Assembly: GCA_019155205.2 (NCBI GenBank)
Contig: JAHNZQ020000308.1
Span: 3,615,373-3,679,372, forward strand
Length of the DNA: 64,000 bases
Source: Gracilaria vermiculophylla
Taxonomy: Eukaryota; Rhodophyta; Florideophyceae; Gracilariales; Gracilariaceae
Direction: 5' to 3'
Position 1 is the stretch's first letter. Each line of letters begins with the position of its first letter. The position numbers and the translations under genes are program-made. A model generated the notes under the pieces. It saw only the letters and a program-made list of their open reading frames with translations. It was not told the origin of the DNA and did not search any database. This document shows, piece by piece, positions 9,562 through 19,308 of the stretch.

Positions 9562-10412
9562 TCACGATCCGAACGAGATGCCCATCACGCCAACCACTCT
9601 GCATATCATTTGCCTCCCGTACGGGATGTAACTCAGTGCGTACCAAATCACTGCCGTTGCAACACACACACACACACACAAAACCGCATCACGTCAGTCT
9701 CCGCGTTCACAATAAACCCGTTTCGCGTCGCCCGTCCGCGAGCGCGTGCAAACTTACGAGATGCAAGCTCCGCAACAAGAGCCACCATCACCAACAAATA
9801 GCGCAGCTGGCCGCCGAAGAACGCCGCCAGCAGCGTAAACACCAGCGAGGCCAGGTATACCGCCGACGCCACCGCCCGCACCGGGTTGAACATGTTGCGT
9901 ATCTGCGCGCGCGGCCCCACCAGCACCCACGTGCTCGTGATGGCCAGCACGTTTCCCAGCGTGAAACTGGCCGCAAACTTGTGCGGCACCACCACGATGA
10001 GCGGCAGGAACGTGAACGACATGCAGATCAGCAACACGCCCGTGCCAAATATCATGCCGAACAGCCCAATCCTCTGCACCATGCTCAGGTTCAACATCGT
10101 GTTAATCTCGTCCGAGAGCGTCATTTGCGCCGGCGCCTCCTCGTCTCCTGCCGCCTCGTCGCCCATCAGCCGCCGCACCGAGCCCACCGACTGCTTGGCC
10201 TTGTCGTTGAGCGACTCCAGCGACGGCCCCAGCGAGCCGGACAGGTCGCCGAACAGGCTCTTCGCCGACGCCGACAGCGACGCCAGCGCGTCGCCGCTCG
10301 CGCTGGCCGCGCCCGACGTGGCCGGCGCCGGCAGCGGCGCGCCTTGCAGCGAGTTGAGCCCCTCCAGCAGCCCCATTTGCGACGTGGACCGGTTTGGCCG
10401 CAGCTTGAGCAT
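9562..10412 (-). CDS. SFT2-family vesicle transport protein, two exons
   Basis: A Golgi/endosome four-helix membrane protein of the SFT2 family, involved in retrograde vesicle fusion with the Golgi. Exon 1 is 10412-9758 and exon 2 is 9650-9562, giving 247 residues. A continuous reading of exon 1 runs into the intron and ends in low-complexity CVCVCV. Splicing at GTAAG (9757-9753) to CAG (9653-9651) instead gives the family's expected last helix, IWYALSYIPYGRQ. Residues 1-110 are a soluble Ser/Ala-rich region with an acidic stretch. Helix motifs include FTLGNVLAITSTWVLVGP and NMFNPVRAVAS. Its 3' end lies 56 bp from that of the convergent secreted-protein gene. Confidence 0.85.
9651..9757 (-). 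other. Intron, 107 nt, with TG repeat near acceptor
   Basis: Minus-strand intron with donor GTAAGT and acceptor GGCAG. A TG dinucleotide run (CA on the plus strand, about 9661-9680) lies just before the acceptor in place of a normal pyrimidine tract. Phase 1. Confidence 0.8.
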
Positions 10413-10997
10413 GCGCCACCGCCACCCGGGTGCGCGCGCTCGCGGCTGCCGCCCGTGCCCGCCGCGCGGTGCGTCGCTCCTCGCGCGCGCGCTCTCTCGC
10501 AGCCGCCGGGCGCGCTCGCAGCCTGCGGCGTGCGCGGCGGACGTTCGGCGACGGACAGCGCGCGGTTGCGGACGTGCGCGCCCCCGCGCCCGCGCTGCTG
10601 CGCGCCCCCGCGCGCGTACAAAACGCGCCGCCAGCGCGGCCGCCGCGGCAAGCCGCCGGCCAATTACTGCTGCGCGCGCCGAATTGCCAATTGCGCGCCC
10701 GGTGTCAGCACGCCGCGCTGGCGTGCGCGCGCGCGCGCGCCAGCAGCGTCGCGCCGCACTGTCATGGCCGCCGTGTCGAGCAGCCAGCGCCGTCTGTCCG
10801 CGCGCCGCGTGCCTGCCGTGCCGCCATACAGCGGGCGCTGCGCGCGCGCGCGCGCGCTTGTAAACGCCATTCCCCGGCTAGCCGCCGCCTAATTCCGACC
10901 TGCCCCAAGTCCGCCTGTCGCTCCCCGCCCACATTCGTTCGCAGCCGCGGCTCAAGCCTCGGCCTGCCTCCGGTCTTCGGCCCTCCTCCCACACCGT
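10413..10997. promoter_or_regulatory. Divergent intergenic region, SFT2 / GDPase
   Basis: A 585-bp region between two divergent secretory-pathway genes. It has several GCGCGC stretches, and base composition drops towards normal at about 10870. Presumed bidirectional promoter with no recognisable TATA box. Confidence 0.4.
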
Positions 10998-12359
10998 ATG
11001 CGTCGCTTTCAGACACCCATGGCTTCCAAGTTTGCCAAGTCGTACGAGCCGCTCAGCCGACCGACCACGTCGTCCCCGCTTTCCGCGCGCGGCCGCCTCG
11101 TCAAGCTCGCCGCCGCCGTCGTGCTCACCGTTTTCGCCGTCTCTGCATTGCGCTCCCTCTACTCACCGTCCGACTATGTGTACGGGTTGATGATTGACGC
11201 CGGGTCAACAGGATCTCGAATCCACACCTTCAAATTCCGCAAGAACCCGGCCACGGCCAAGCTGAACGTGCTCGACGAGGACTTCCACGCCATCAGGCCG
11301 GGCTTGTCGGCGTACAAGCAGAATGCAAACGACGCTGCCCTGTCGCTGGAACCGCTCATACAGCGCGCCAAGTCCCGAGTTCCCATTGCGCTGCGGCCCC
11401 AAACCCCCGTCGTGCTGCGCGCCACCGCCGGGCTGAGGATGGTGGGAGAGCAAATGGCCGACTCCATTCTGAGCGAGGTGCGCGCGTACCTCAGGACATC
11501 CGGCTTTCGCTTCGACGAGGACTCGTGGGCATCCATTCTGTCGGGCAATGAGGAAGGCATTTACTCCTGGATCACCGTCAACTATCTTCTCGACCGCGAA
11601 CCGTACGACACCGTGGGCACGCTCGAAATGGGTGGCGGCTCGTCCCAAGTCGCATACGTACCGCGCGACAAAGCCCTAAACTCTGCGTCGTCCAACTGCT
11701 CCACCTCCGAAGAAAATCTCGACTTTAAGGGCGAAATGCTCGATCTGTACACCACCTCTCACCTCGGTTTTGGTTTACAAAAGGGTCGTGCCACAGCGCT
11801 CAAGATGTTCAAGGAGAAGAATTTGTTACAAGACAACCCTTGTCTCAATGCCGGCGCCCCTGTGGATATCGCGATACCGTTTGAAGAAAATGAAAAGATA
11901 ACGATGACAGGCACGGGCGATTACACTGCCTGTCGCAAACTTCTTGACGAGCACTTCATGGACCCCTCCATGGGACAATGCAAGTGCGACCTTTGCACAT
12001 ACCATGGCTCAGCCCAACCCCCCCCGATTCCGGAATATGTTGCCATTGCCTTCTATCGCGGACGAACCGTAGAAATCGGCCTGGATACGACGCTAACTGT
12101 GAAAGATTTGAGACAAAAGGGCGAGGAGATCTGCGCAATGAATGTAGAACAAGTCACCGCAAAATATCCTGACGTTCCGCAAGGTGTCGCCACAGACCTT
12201 TGCCTCGACCTTGCATTCATTACTCTGCACCTTGAACACGGTCACGGTATAACCGAAGAGAGCGGTACCACTCTGATGCTTATGGAGAAGATCAACGATT
12301 TTGAGTTGGGGTGGTGCCTCGGTGCCATGCAACAAACCATGGCAAAGCTCGGAATGTGA
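10998..12359 (+). CDS. GDA1/CD39-family nucleoside diphosphatase
   Basis: A 453-residue type II membrane nucleotidase, probably the Golgi GDPase/UDPase that clears the nucleotide left by glycosyltransfer. A single anchor helix (LAAAVVLTVFAVSAL, residues about 32-50) is followed by the lumenal domain. Apyrase conserved regions are visible in order: IDAGSTGSRIHTF (about 65), LRATAGLRM (about 138), GNEEGIYSWITVNYL (about 185) and LEMGGGSSQVAY (about 215). Cysteines in the C-terminal half (CKCDLC) are family-like. A second in-frame ATG lies 21 nt downstream. Codon use is only mildly GC-biased, unlike the genes just upstream. It works in the same compartment as the nucleotide-sugar carrier at 1496. 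Confidence 0.9.
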   Translation: MRRFQTPMASKFAKSYEPLSRPTTSSPLSARGRLVKLAAAVVLTVFAVSALRSLYSPSDYVYGLMIDAGSTGSRIHTFKFRKNPATAKLNVLDEDFHAIRPGLSAYKQNANDAALSLEPLIQRAKSRVPIALRPQTPVVLRATAGLRMVGEQMADSILSEVRAYLRTSGFRFDEDSWASILSGNEEGIYSWITVNYLLDREPYDTVGTLEMGGGSSQVAYVPRDKALNSASSNCSTSEENLDFKGEMLDLYTTSHLGFGLQKGRATALKMFKEKNLLQDNPCLNAGAPVDIAIPFEENEKITMTGTGDYTACRKLLDEHFMDPSMGQCKCDLCTYHGSAQPPPIPEYVAIAFYRGRTVEIGLDTTLTVKDLRQKGEEICAMNVEQVTAKYPDVPQGVATDLCLDLAFITLHLEHGHGITEESGTTLMLMEKINDFELGWCLGAMQQTMAKLGM

Positions 12360-12644
12360 TCGACCACTTTCCGTTCTTGCCATCGCGGTCTCAGTCAGAG
12401 TAGCTAGCCTAAGACCTCCATTGCTTAACTTTATCAAAGCCACCGTCCCACACACCGTTTTCAGTAGCGAACTATACAGTTCAAACATCGTTTCCTTTAC
12501 ACAAGACGATAGCCTGCCGATTGTCGCAATGTAATCGCGACTCGGGTTTTGACAGGTTTCTACGTAAGAGATGCATCAGATGCGGAAACCTTTTTTGCTT
12601 TTGCGGCGCAAAGCAGTCGAATAGATGTGCAGCGCCCTGCCCTC

Positions 12645-15515
12645 TCACAGGGGCTCCTTGTTGAACTCCGCTTGCAGCTTTTCGGCCAGTGCACGATCAG
12701 CGTCTATTCGTCTTTGCACAGCTCCAGTTTTATCGCCTCTGGCATGCCAACCATTAATGTCTTCGCATGGGTTTGGTTCGAGCTCATCCATTCGCGTGGG
12801 GAAAAATATCGACGAGGATCCATAGGCGTCGCTACGGGCGCTGGGTTTTCGATTTTGTGTAGGTGTTTGTGTTGCTGAGGGAGGGCTTCCGATATCTTCA
12901 GTAAGAATTGCACCTACGTCGTCCTCAATGTCATCTTCTGTGTCCTCCACTTCCCTTCTACGCTTGTCTTTTGGCATCTTCTTAAAATAAGATTCTAAGT
13001 CTCTCGTGTCTCCATTCCCCTTGTCATTCTGTTCCTTGCCGACCTCCATGCGACCGGCGGTCCCTGTCAAAGAGTGACCAACGACGTGCAGTTTCTTCCG
13101 AACGGTTCCCCACATGGACACATCAATAGTGTTCTTTGCTAGCAAGTATTGCACCAGGACACAATCTCTTTGACCAATTCTATGGGCTCGATCCTCAGCC
13201 TGAAGAAGGCTCCCTGGGTTCCAATACAGTTCTGCGAAAAGCACTACTTTGGCTTCGGTTAACGTGATACCCACCCCAGCTGCGGTTATTGAGAGCACCG
13301 CGACTTTGCACTTTGGGTCGTTCTGAAACCTCGAACAAAGAGACTGTCGACTTTCCTGTTTTGTATTTCCGTCGATACGAATTGCATCAAGTTTGAGCTT
13401 CTTCGTGACATAATCGTGAACAGGGTCCATGACCAGTGCATGATGCGCAAAAACTATAAACTTGCATCCAGACTCGGAGGTATCACGACAAAATTCAAGG
13501 ACGGAATCCAACTTTGCCTGACCAGTTAGCGAGTACAGCTCGTTCTGCGCAGACCTTACCGCCATTTGTAACGACATCGCTTGCGTTTCATTAGCAGCTG
13601 AATTCAAAGCCTGTCTTGCTGCGGAAAGTTTGTCGGTAACAGATGAAACGTCCTTCATAATTTTGGATTTCGTCTGCACCCAGATTACTTGCCTTTGCTT
13701 GTCGGGTAATTGCGTTAGTACATCTTCCTTTTTCCGTCTAATGAGGATGCTACCCCTCAATAGGACGTTGAGCTCTTGAAGATTGGAAGCGCCCGACACG
13801 TCGTATCCAAAAAACCCATAGTGTGCATTGCAATACCGTTGAACATACTCATGATAGTTTGGGAATAAATCCGGTGCAATTGCGTTGACTTGTGAGAATA
13901 GTTCAACTGGTCTTGATAACGCCGGCGTTCCAGAGAGAAGTATTGCTCGCTTTGCCGTCTTCAGCATAGGGACCACTGCTTGAGTTCGTTTCGCAGTTCC
14001 GGATTTCAGATAGTGAGACTCGTCTGCAATGATAAAGTGACACTTGGATACAGATGCTCGAGGGATTTTGCGCACGAGATCATATGAGACAATGTTCACA
14101 CGGCGTACTTTCTTCTCGGTGTCCTTGCCTGTCATCATCACTAGGATGTCGTCTTCCTCAAGGTCACTGCTTAACCAGTTCAAAAGTTCCTCTTTCCAAT
14201 TGAGACGCAAAGAACTCGGGCAGATGATGAGAAGAGGCCAGTTGGTCATGTAGATGCGAGCGACGGCTATGGCTTGTAGAGTCTTGCCGAGTCCCATGTC
14301 ATCTCCAATGAGACAACGACCACCTCGCTTCAGCGCAAAATTTACCCCCTCCCACTGAAACTGCATGAGTTTGTCACATACAATGGACGGGAGAATCTCG
14401 TCAAGTGGGGCCCTGATCAAATCGCGTTTCTGCCTTTCACTCTCTTTCTCGAAATACTTCATTATACGGCGTAGAAGATCGTCGCTGATGTCCCGCTTCA
14501 CGAGTGCTCCGGCGGAAGCGGTGACGTAACTCTCAAAATGTTGCAACGTCTCCAAAGGGACAGTGACCTCTTCGGCTCCAAGCTTTTCGCTTTTTTCAAT
14601 CCTTAAACCTTCATACTGTTTGATTGCGTCCTTCAAACTGGCCGAGAATCTGGGATACATTGTAAACTTGAAACTATCAATTTCCTCCATGTGTATCTCA
14701 ATGAGGTCTCCTGATTTTTGCTTCGCCCTCTTCGAGGGCGGACAGGAAGCGGCGTCCGACGAATCGTGATGGATGGAAGTAGCCGGCCGTTTCCGTCCAG
14801 CCTCCTCTACCCACTGGAAGAACCGACACCTCATTTCCCGCGACTTTGGGCAAGTGAAGAACTTTCTGCCATGATTCGGACCCTGCTTCTTCACGGTATA
14901 ATCTACAGCTTGGAGACCACATGAGCACTTGGGTGTGTCTTCTGATTCTGTGTCTTTTGCTTGCGGTATACCATGAGCGGCACCCGGATTTGGTTTGGCG
15001 GAACTGTGTGGGGCGTTTTGCGAGTGAACGCGTTCAGACGGTGGATTTCGGCCTTGTTCCGCATTGGTGTTCCCCGCATTAGTATCCCACTCGAAAAAGC
15101 CACACTGCTGCCCGACGGGCTTGGGGCATGCATAAAAGGACCTGCCCTTATTCCTGCCATCCTTGCGAACGGTGCGCCGTGCAGCTGCCGAGCCACAGCG
15201 GCAATTCGGAACATTAGCGACGCCTGGGACACCACCGGGGAGCGGGCTGCGGTCAACATTAATCAGTTGCTGCGCGGGATTGGGTACATGATGGGCGCCT
15301 GGCTGGTGGAGAGCTTCGTTTCGAGCCTGATTGCCTCGAGTTGTGTCATTGGATGCCGAAGTCGCTGGGGCCATTCTGAAATATTTGCACCTTTCGTTCA
15401 ATGGCCTCGAGCATCGAAAATACGTTTGGCCTGGTGTTCCGCGGGACGCAGAGAGTGTTACACGTTCTACAGGTGCACCATGGCCGGTGCACTTGTCATT
15501 GGAATCCAAGATCAT
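12645..15515 (-). CDS. SMARCAL1-like annealing helicase with three GRF zinc fingers
   Basis: A 956-residue SNF2-family ATPase of the SMARCAL1/HARP type, which re-anneals RPA-coated DNA and remodels stalled forks. Three GRF zinc-finger-like repeats lie at residues about 9-48 (first one divergent), 105-143 and 197-235. A HARP-like region (YPRFSASLKDAI) lies near 280-330. The motor follows, with Walker A GDDMGLGKT near 404 and the DESH box near 496; the second lobe has AEDRAHRIGQRD. The C-terminus contains RDLESYFKK and an Ala/Leu-rich helix (DRALAEKLQAEF) that may bind partners. The open frame continues upstream without an ATG. The sequence CTCTTTCTCAG just before the chosen Met looks like a 3' splice site, so a 5'-UTR intron or extra exon is likely. 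Confidence 0.88.
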   Translation of the reverse strand: MILDSNDKCTGHGAPVERVTLSASRGTPGQTYFRCSRPLNERCKYFRMAPATSASNDTTRGNQARNEALHQPGAHHVPNPAQQLINVDRSPLPGGVPGVANVPNCRCGSAAARRTVRKDGRNKGRSFYACPKPVGQQCGFFEWDTNAGNTNAEQGRNPPSERVHSQNAPHSSAKPNPGAAHGIPQAKDTESEDTPKCSCGLQAVDYTVKKQGPNHGRKFFTCPKSREMRCRFFQWVEEAGRKRPATSIHHDSSDAASCPPSKRAKQKSGDLIEIHMEEIDSFKFTMYPRFSASLKDAIKQYEGLRIEKSEKLGAEEVTVPLETLQHFESYVTASAGALVKRDISDDLLRRIMKYFEKESERQKRDLIRAPLDEILPSIVCDKLMQFQWEGVNFALKRGGRCLIGDDMGLGKTLQAIAVARIYMTNWPLLIICPSSLRLNWKEELLNWLSSDLEEDDILVMMTGKDTEKKVRRVNIVSYDLVRKIPRASVSKCHFIIADESHYLKSGTAKRTQAVVPMLKTAKRAILLSGTPALSRPVELFSQVNAIAPDLFPNYHEYVQRYCNAHYGFFGYDVSGASNLQELNVLLRGSILIRRKKEDVLTQLPDKQRQVIWVQTKSKIMKDVSSVTDKLSAARQALNSAANETQAMSLQMAVRSAQNELYSLTGQAKLDSVLEFCRDTSESGCKFIVFAHHALVMDPVHDYVTKKLKLDAIRIDGNTKQESRQSLCSRFQNDPKCKVAVLSITAAGVGITLTEAKVVLFAELYWNPGSLLQAEDRAHRIGQRDCVLVQYLLAKNTIDVSMWGTVRKKLHVVGHSLTGTAGRMEVGKEQNDKGNGDTRDLESYFKKMPKDKRRREVEDTEDDIEDDVGAILTEDIGSPPSATQTPTQNRKPSARSDAYGSSSIFFPTRMDELEPNPCEDINGWHARGDKTGAVQRRIDADRALAEKLQAEFNKEPL

Positions 15516-16355
15516 ACCGGCTGAGAAAGAGAGGATAAAAGTGACGTGTATGAGTATCACTTCCAGTTTCCAAGACAGTTGAGAGCTCGATACGTTAAAA
15601 CGCAAAACAAGAAGAACGGAGGGCCTCCGCAACTACGTTGATAATGCGGAAAGGAGTGTTTGGTAGCAGTTATCGGGGCGGATCACAGCCTCACTTGAGT
15701 CGCGTCTGAGACGGATTGGAGATTCATTGATGCCCCGTAATTGAACCAGAGATGGACTGAACCTTTCCGGACCGTAGCCTTCCTCCCGACAAAACGAAAA
15801 CGAGCCGCAAAATCAACCTGTCACCGAAGGAATGGCTGTTGGAACGAGACAGTGCTAAAACAACAGTACTCTTGAGGCAGAATATGTCACTCTTGGTGCC
15901 TACCTTCACCTCCACTGGAAGCACTCGACGGCTTAAAAGAAGCACGCAATGACCAGGTGGCTGTCGTCACAATCTGGCGTTGATAGTGTACCTTCGTGCG
16001 CAGCGATCCGTCGCGTGTGCTGACGCCTGAGGGGCATCAGCAGCAACGGATCAAGCGTTGCGTTTCGCGCCAAATCTCAGTTTCGATCCGAGCTACAGCT
16101 TACAGTGCATGCACTGATCATACCTGCGCTAACCGCCTTGAGCAATAGCAAGCGTATTACAGTACGACCCGCCCATTCTCTATAGCAAAGCTGCGCATTG
16201 GTGTTCGGATACTCTTTCAAGCCAGCTAGAATCCGTCATGTGGAGGACGTTCTTCGCCGGGTAGATAGCCCATACCTCTGGCGCTCCTCGCCAAGATTTC
16301 TCAACCCAATTGGCCGACGGATTTCATTCTCAAACACCAAACCGAGTAATAAACC
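15516..16355. promoter_or_regulatory. Bidirectional promoter region, SMARCAL1-like / PMS2
   Basis: An 840-bp region between the head-to-head starts of two DNA-repair genes. It contains a perfect E2F-type palindromic site at 16063-16074 and, next to the helicase start, a probable intron acceptor at 15521-15522. Small frames here are not supported as genes. Confidence 0.6.
16063..16074. promoter_or_regulatory. E2F/DP-type site
   Basis: TTTCGCGCCAAA matches the E2F consensus TTTSSCGCSAAA on both strands. It lies 282 bp upstream of the PMS2 ATG and 548 bp from the helicase ATG, which fits shared S-phase expression. Match seen directly; function inferred. Confidence 0.55.
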
Positions 16356-19025
16356 ATGAATCGCAAAACAAATGCATTGCGAGCCAATGTGCGTATTGCT
16401 CACTTGGGTCGCCCGCTAGCATCTTCCCTACGAGCGGCGCAAGCCCTTCTGGACCCTGCTGCAATTCTGAAAGAGTTGATGGAAAACGCTTTGGACGCAA
16501 AAGCCAGTCGAATAGACCTGCGTCTCCGAGGAACTGGCTGCCTTTCGTCCATTGTAGTTTCAGACAATGGAAATGGTATCAAAGAGAGTGATTTGGAACG
16601 AGTATGCCTTCCGAGTACCACTTCCAAGCTCTCACAACTCGTAGATATTGAACGTATATCCTCATTTGGCTTCCGTGGAGAAGCACTCTCTGCCATCTGC
16701 GGAATTGCTCGATGTGTCTCCATCGTGTCACGTACGGATGCACAAAGTATCGCAAAATGCGCACAGTACGCACCCGGCGGCGCTTTGATTCGTATGTCTC
16801 CTGCCGCCCGAGGCGTCGGAACAACCGTCAACGTGGAAGATGTATTTCATCGTTTGCCGGTCCGTAAAAAAGAAGCTCTCGCCCACCCGGCACGCCAGCT
16901 TGCCCGATGTATCGCAGTTGTGCAAGCGGCCGCTCTCATTTCGGCCAGCGTTCGTATAGAACTGCGTGTTGGAAACGATTTAAAGGTGGCAAACGCCCCT
17001 CTGCTGCTTCAACCCAACGCGCAGATTGCCACTTCTTCGGACAGCTTTCTCGCCGCACTGCGAAGGAATGCAACAGCAGTATTAGGTCGTTCCGCAAGTG
17101 CACTTCATGAGGTCTCTGGTTGTATTGCTAAAGTAATGCGGCCTGGAGCAGAGGCTGGCGAAGAGGCCCAATATCAGTGTTCTGGTTTGTTATCTTCGGC
17201 CTCATTGAATGCAAAGGGAGGCGGACGAGCGCGCTCGTCCCAACAGTATTTTTTTGTCAATCGACGGCCAGTCGCTCTTCCTCGTTTGCAGCGTTGTGCC
17301 ACTGAGCTCTACAGAAAGGCTACAGGCTTCAACGGAGCTTCACCTGTGATCATCTTGAATTTTGATCTTCCTCTGTGGGCTGTTGATGTAAATCTATCTC
17401 CTGACAAACGCTCCGTGGCTCTCTTTGAAGAAGAGAAACTATCAGAAGGTCTGGAACGTCTATTGCAGCAGTTTTGGATACCGACTGAGGAAACACAGAT
17501 CCCAGTCAGCAAAACTGGGGATGTCGGTGTGTTGCTTAGTGCGAAACGTCAACTGCAGAAACCGCTACCAAAGAAACCAGGGCCACATGATCCGCCTTGC
17601 AAACATCCTGACTCAGGCAGTGATTCTCAGGAGCCCGGACATGGCAGCCCTGCCAGTTCCGTTCCCCACGCTAGCCCATCAAAAGAAATATTCGAGAAGA
17701 GTATTGACCGACGAACTATTGTCGAGGACATTCCGGAACTACCTTGTCTTTCAAGTGATGACGAATCATATGATGGCCTGCGCAATGCGAGAAATGAACT
17801 TATTAAAGAAACCGAGGAAATTCATTTTGAATCTCAAAGCACCGGCAAGGATATCATCGTAAATATTGAAGCAGGAAATGGAGATGTCGAAGTCAAAGCG
17901 AAAGCTTCCAAAACCGATTCTCCGGATGCGAAACGATACGGTTCACGTAATCTGCAGAGCCTGAAGCTGTCACTCTTACGCGGAAAACGGCCAAATGACG
18001 TGTCTGGTTACGTTGCTAGAAGATCTTCAAGCTCTCACAGAACTCCCAAACGGCCTCGTTCTACTCCTTCACCACCACCGCTGGCTGCAGTTAGTAGTGC
18101 CGACGATGATACAAAGAACGAAGCGCAACAAGATATTCAGAGAGATGCCGGAGAGATTACAGAAAGCGCGCTTTTTGATGCCCCCCGAAATTCTGCATTG
18201 CCACAATCGGTACAGCCGGAGACAGTTATCATGCCCGTGAACTGGGATACTATGTGCAATGAATACATTACATATGCAAAAGGGCGGAAGAACAATGTCG
18301 CTGATCAATCTCCGGAAATCAAACCAAGTTCTAGCAGCTTCAAGAATTCTTCGATGCAAACATGTGCAGATGAAGCTGCACCTGCATGTCATCAGAAGGC
18401 AGCGGATAATGAAATGAGCCGTCTTTTCCGTCAAGTTTGGTTCAAGGATTTGAAAGTCATTGGGCAGTTTAACAGAAGTTTCATCATTGCCCGATATGGT
18501 TCAGATTTATTTATAATTGACCAGCACGCATCCGATGAGAAGTTTAACTTCGAAGAATTGGAACGAACAACTGTCATATCAAAACAGAAACTAGTCCGTC
18601 CGATGCCGCTCGAATTCAGTGCGGAAGATGAGCTGATCGTGCAACAGTACTTAGATGCTTTCAAGGCAGGCGGGTTTGGCATCGATCACGACGCAAGCAA
18701 GCCTCCAACTCAGCGCCTTCTTCTTCGATCGCAGCCTACAAGCAAGCACACAATTTTTGTCAGAGAAGATTTGCAAGACATGATTAATCTGCTAAAGAAC
18801 AGTGCGCTGCACAGTCAGATGAACAGCATAAGTGTGCTACGACCTCCGCGGGTACGTGCAATGCTGGCTTCTAGAGCTTGTCGAAAATCCATAATGGTTG
18901 GGCGAGCACTTTCTGCTTCGCAAATGGAAACTGTTCTGAAGCACTTGGCCGATCTTCAGCACCCATGGACGTGCCCACATGGTAGACCAACGATGAGACA
19001 TCTATTTGAGCTGCCAATGACATAA
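16356..19025 (+). CDS. PMS2: Mismatch-repair endonuclease PMS2 (MutL homologue)
   Basis: An 889-residue MutL protein that nicks the nascent strand during mismatch repair, normally as a heterodimer with MLH1. The N-terminal GHKL ATPase shows ELMENALDA (about 40), DNGNG (about 70) and GFRGEAL (about 107). An S5-like domain follows, with the PVALPRLQ and VDVNLSPDKR motifs. A poorly conserved acidic linker spans about 360-680. The C-terminal endonuclease motif DQHASDEKFNFE (about 722) keeps the metal-binding DQHA(x)2E(x)4E pattern, and ACRKSIMVG and CPHGRP close the site. Those endonuclease motifs separate it from PMS1 of metazoans. It is intronless and divergent to the SMARCAL1-like gene. Confidence 0.92.
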   Translation: MNRKTNALRANVRIAHLGRPLASSLRAAQALLDPAAILKELMENALDAKASRIDLRLRGTGCLSSIVVSDNGNGIKESDLERVCLPSTTSKLSQLVDIERISSFGFRGEALSAICGIARCVSIVSRTDAQSIAKCAQYAPGGALIRMSPAARGVGTTVNVEDVFHRLPVRKKEALAHPARQLARCIAVVQAAALISASVRIELRVGNDLKVANAPLLLQPNAQIATSSDSFLAALRRNATAVLGRSASALHEVSGCIAKVMRPGAEAGEEAQYQCSGLLSSASLNAKGGGRARSSQQYFFVNRRPVALPRLQRCATELYRKATGFNGASPVIILNFDLPLWAVDVNLSPDKRSVALFEEEKLSEGLERLLQQFWIPTEETQIPVSKTGDVGVLLSAKRQLQKPLPKKPGPHDPPCKHPDSGSDSQEPGHGSPASSVPHASPSKEIFEKSIDRRTIVEDIPELPCLSSDDESYDGLRNARNELIKETEEIHFESQSTGKDIIVNIEAGNGDVEVKAKASKTDSPDAKRYGSRNLQSLKLSLLRGKRPNDVSGYVARRSSSSHRTPKRPRSTPSPPPLAAVSSADDDTKNEAQQDIQRDAGEITESALFDAPRNSALPQSVQPETVIMPVNWDTMCNEYITYAKGRKNNVADQSPEIKPSSSSFKNSSMQTCADEAAPACHQKAADNEMSRLFRQVWFKDLKVIGQFNRSFIIARYGSDLFIIDQHASDEKFNFEELERTTVISKQKLVRPMPLEFSAEDELIVQQYLDAFKAGGFGIDHDASKPPTQRLLLRSQPTSKHTIFVREDLQDMINLLKNSALHSQMNSISVLRPPRVRAMLASRACRKSIMVGRALSASQMETVLKHLADLQHPWTCPHGRPTMRHLFELPMT

Positions 19026-19308
19026 CTTTGGGGTACATTTTATTGCGGAAAATGATGTGATGTTTGCTACATCACATGGAGTGAAGGGTCGGTGTCACGG
19101 AATTTGTGCAGGGCTAGCCCCGGGTACCGCCATCTAATCGGCTCGGTGTCTAGCATACGAAAAAACGAGGGTTGAAGTTCGGGGGTCGACATTTACCGAG
19201 TTCAATCTTTAGAATTACGGTGATACCTCGACAAAGATGTCAGTCCAAAATTTCCCAAAAGCGTGCTCGAAAAACGCCGGTTCACCAGTTGTTTAACAAA
19301 TACTTGCT
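19026..19308. other. Convergent 3' spacer
   Basis: A 283-bp spacer between the stops of PMS2 and the Hint-protein gene. Nothing else is seen. Confidence 0.5.
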
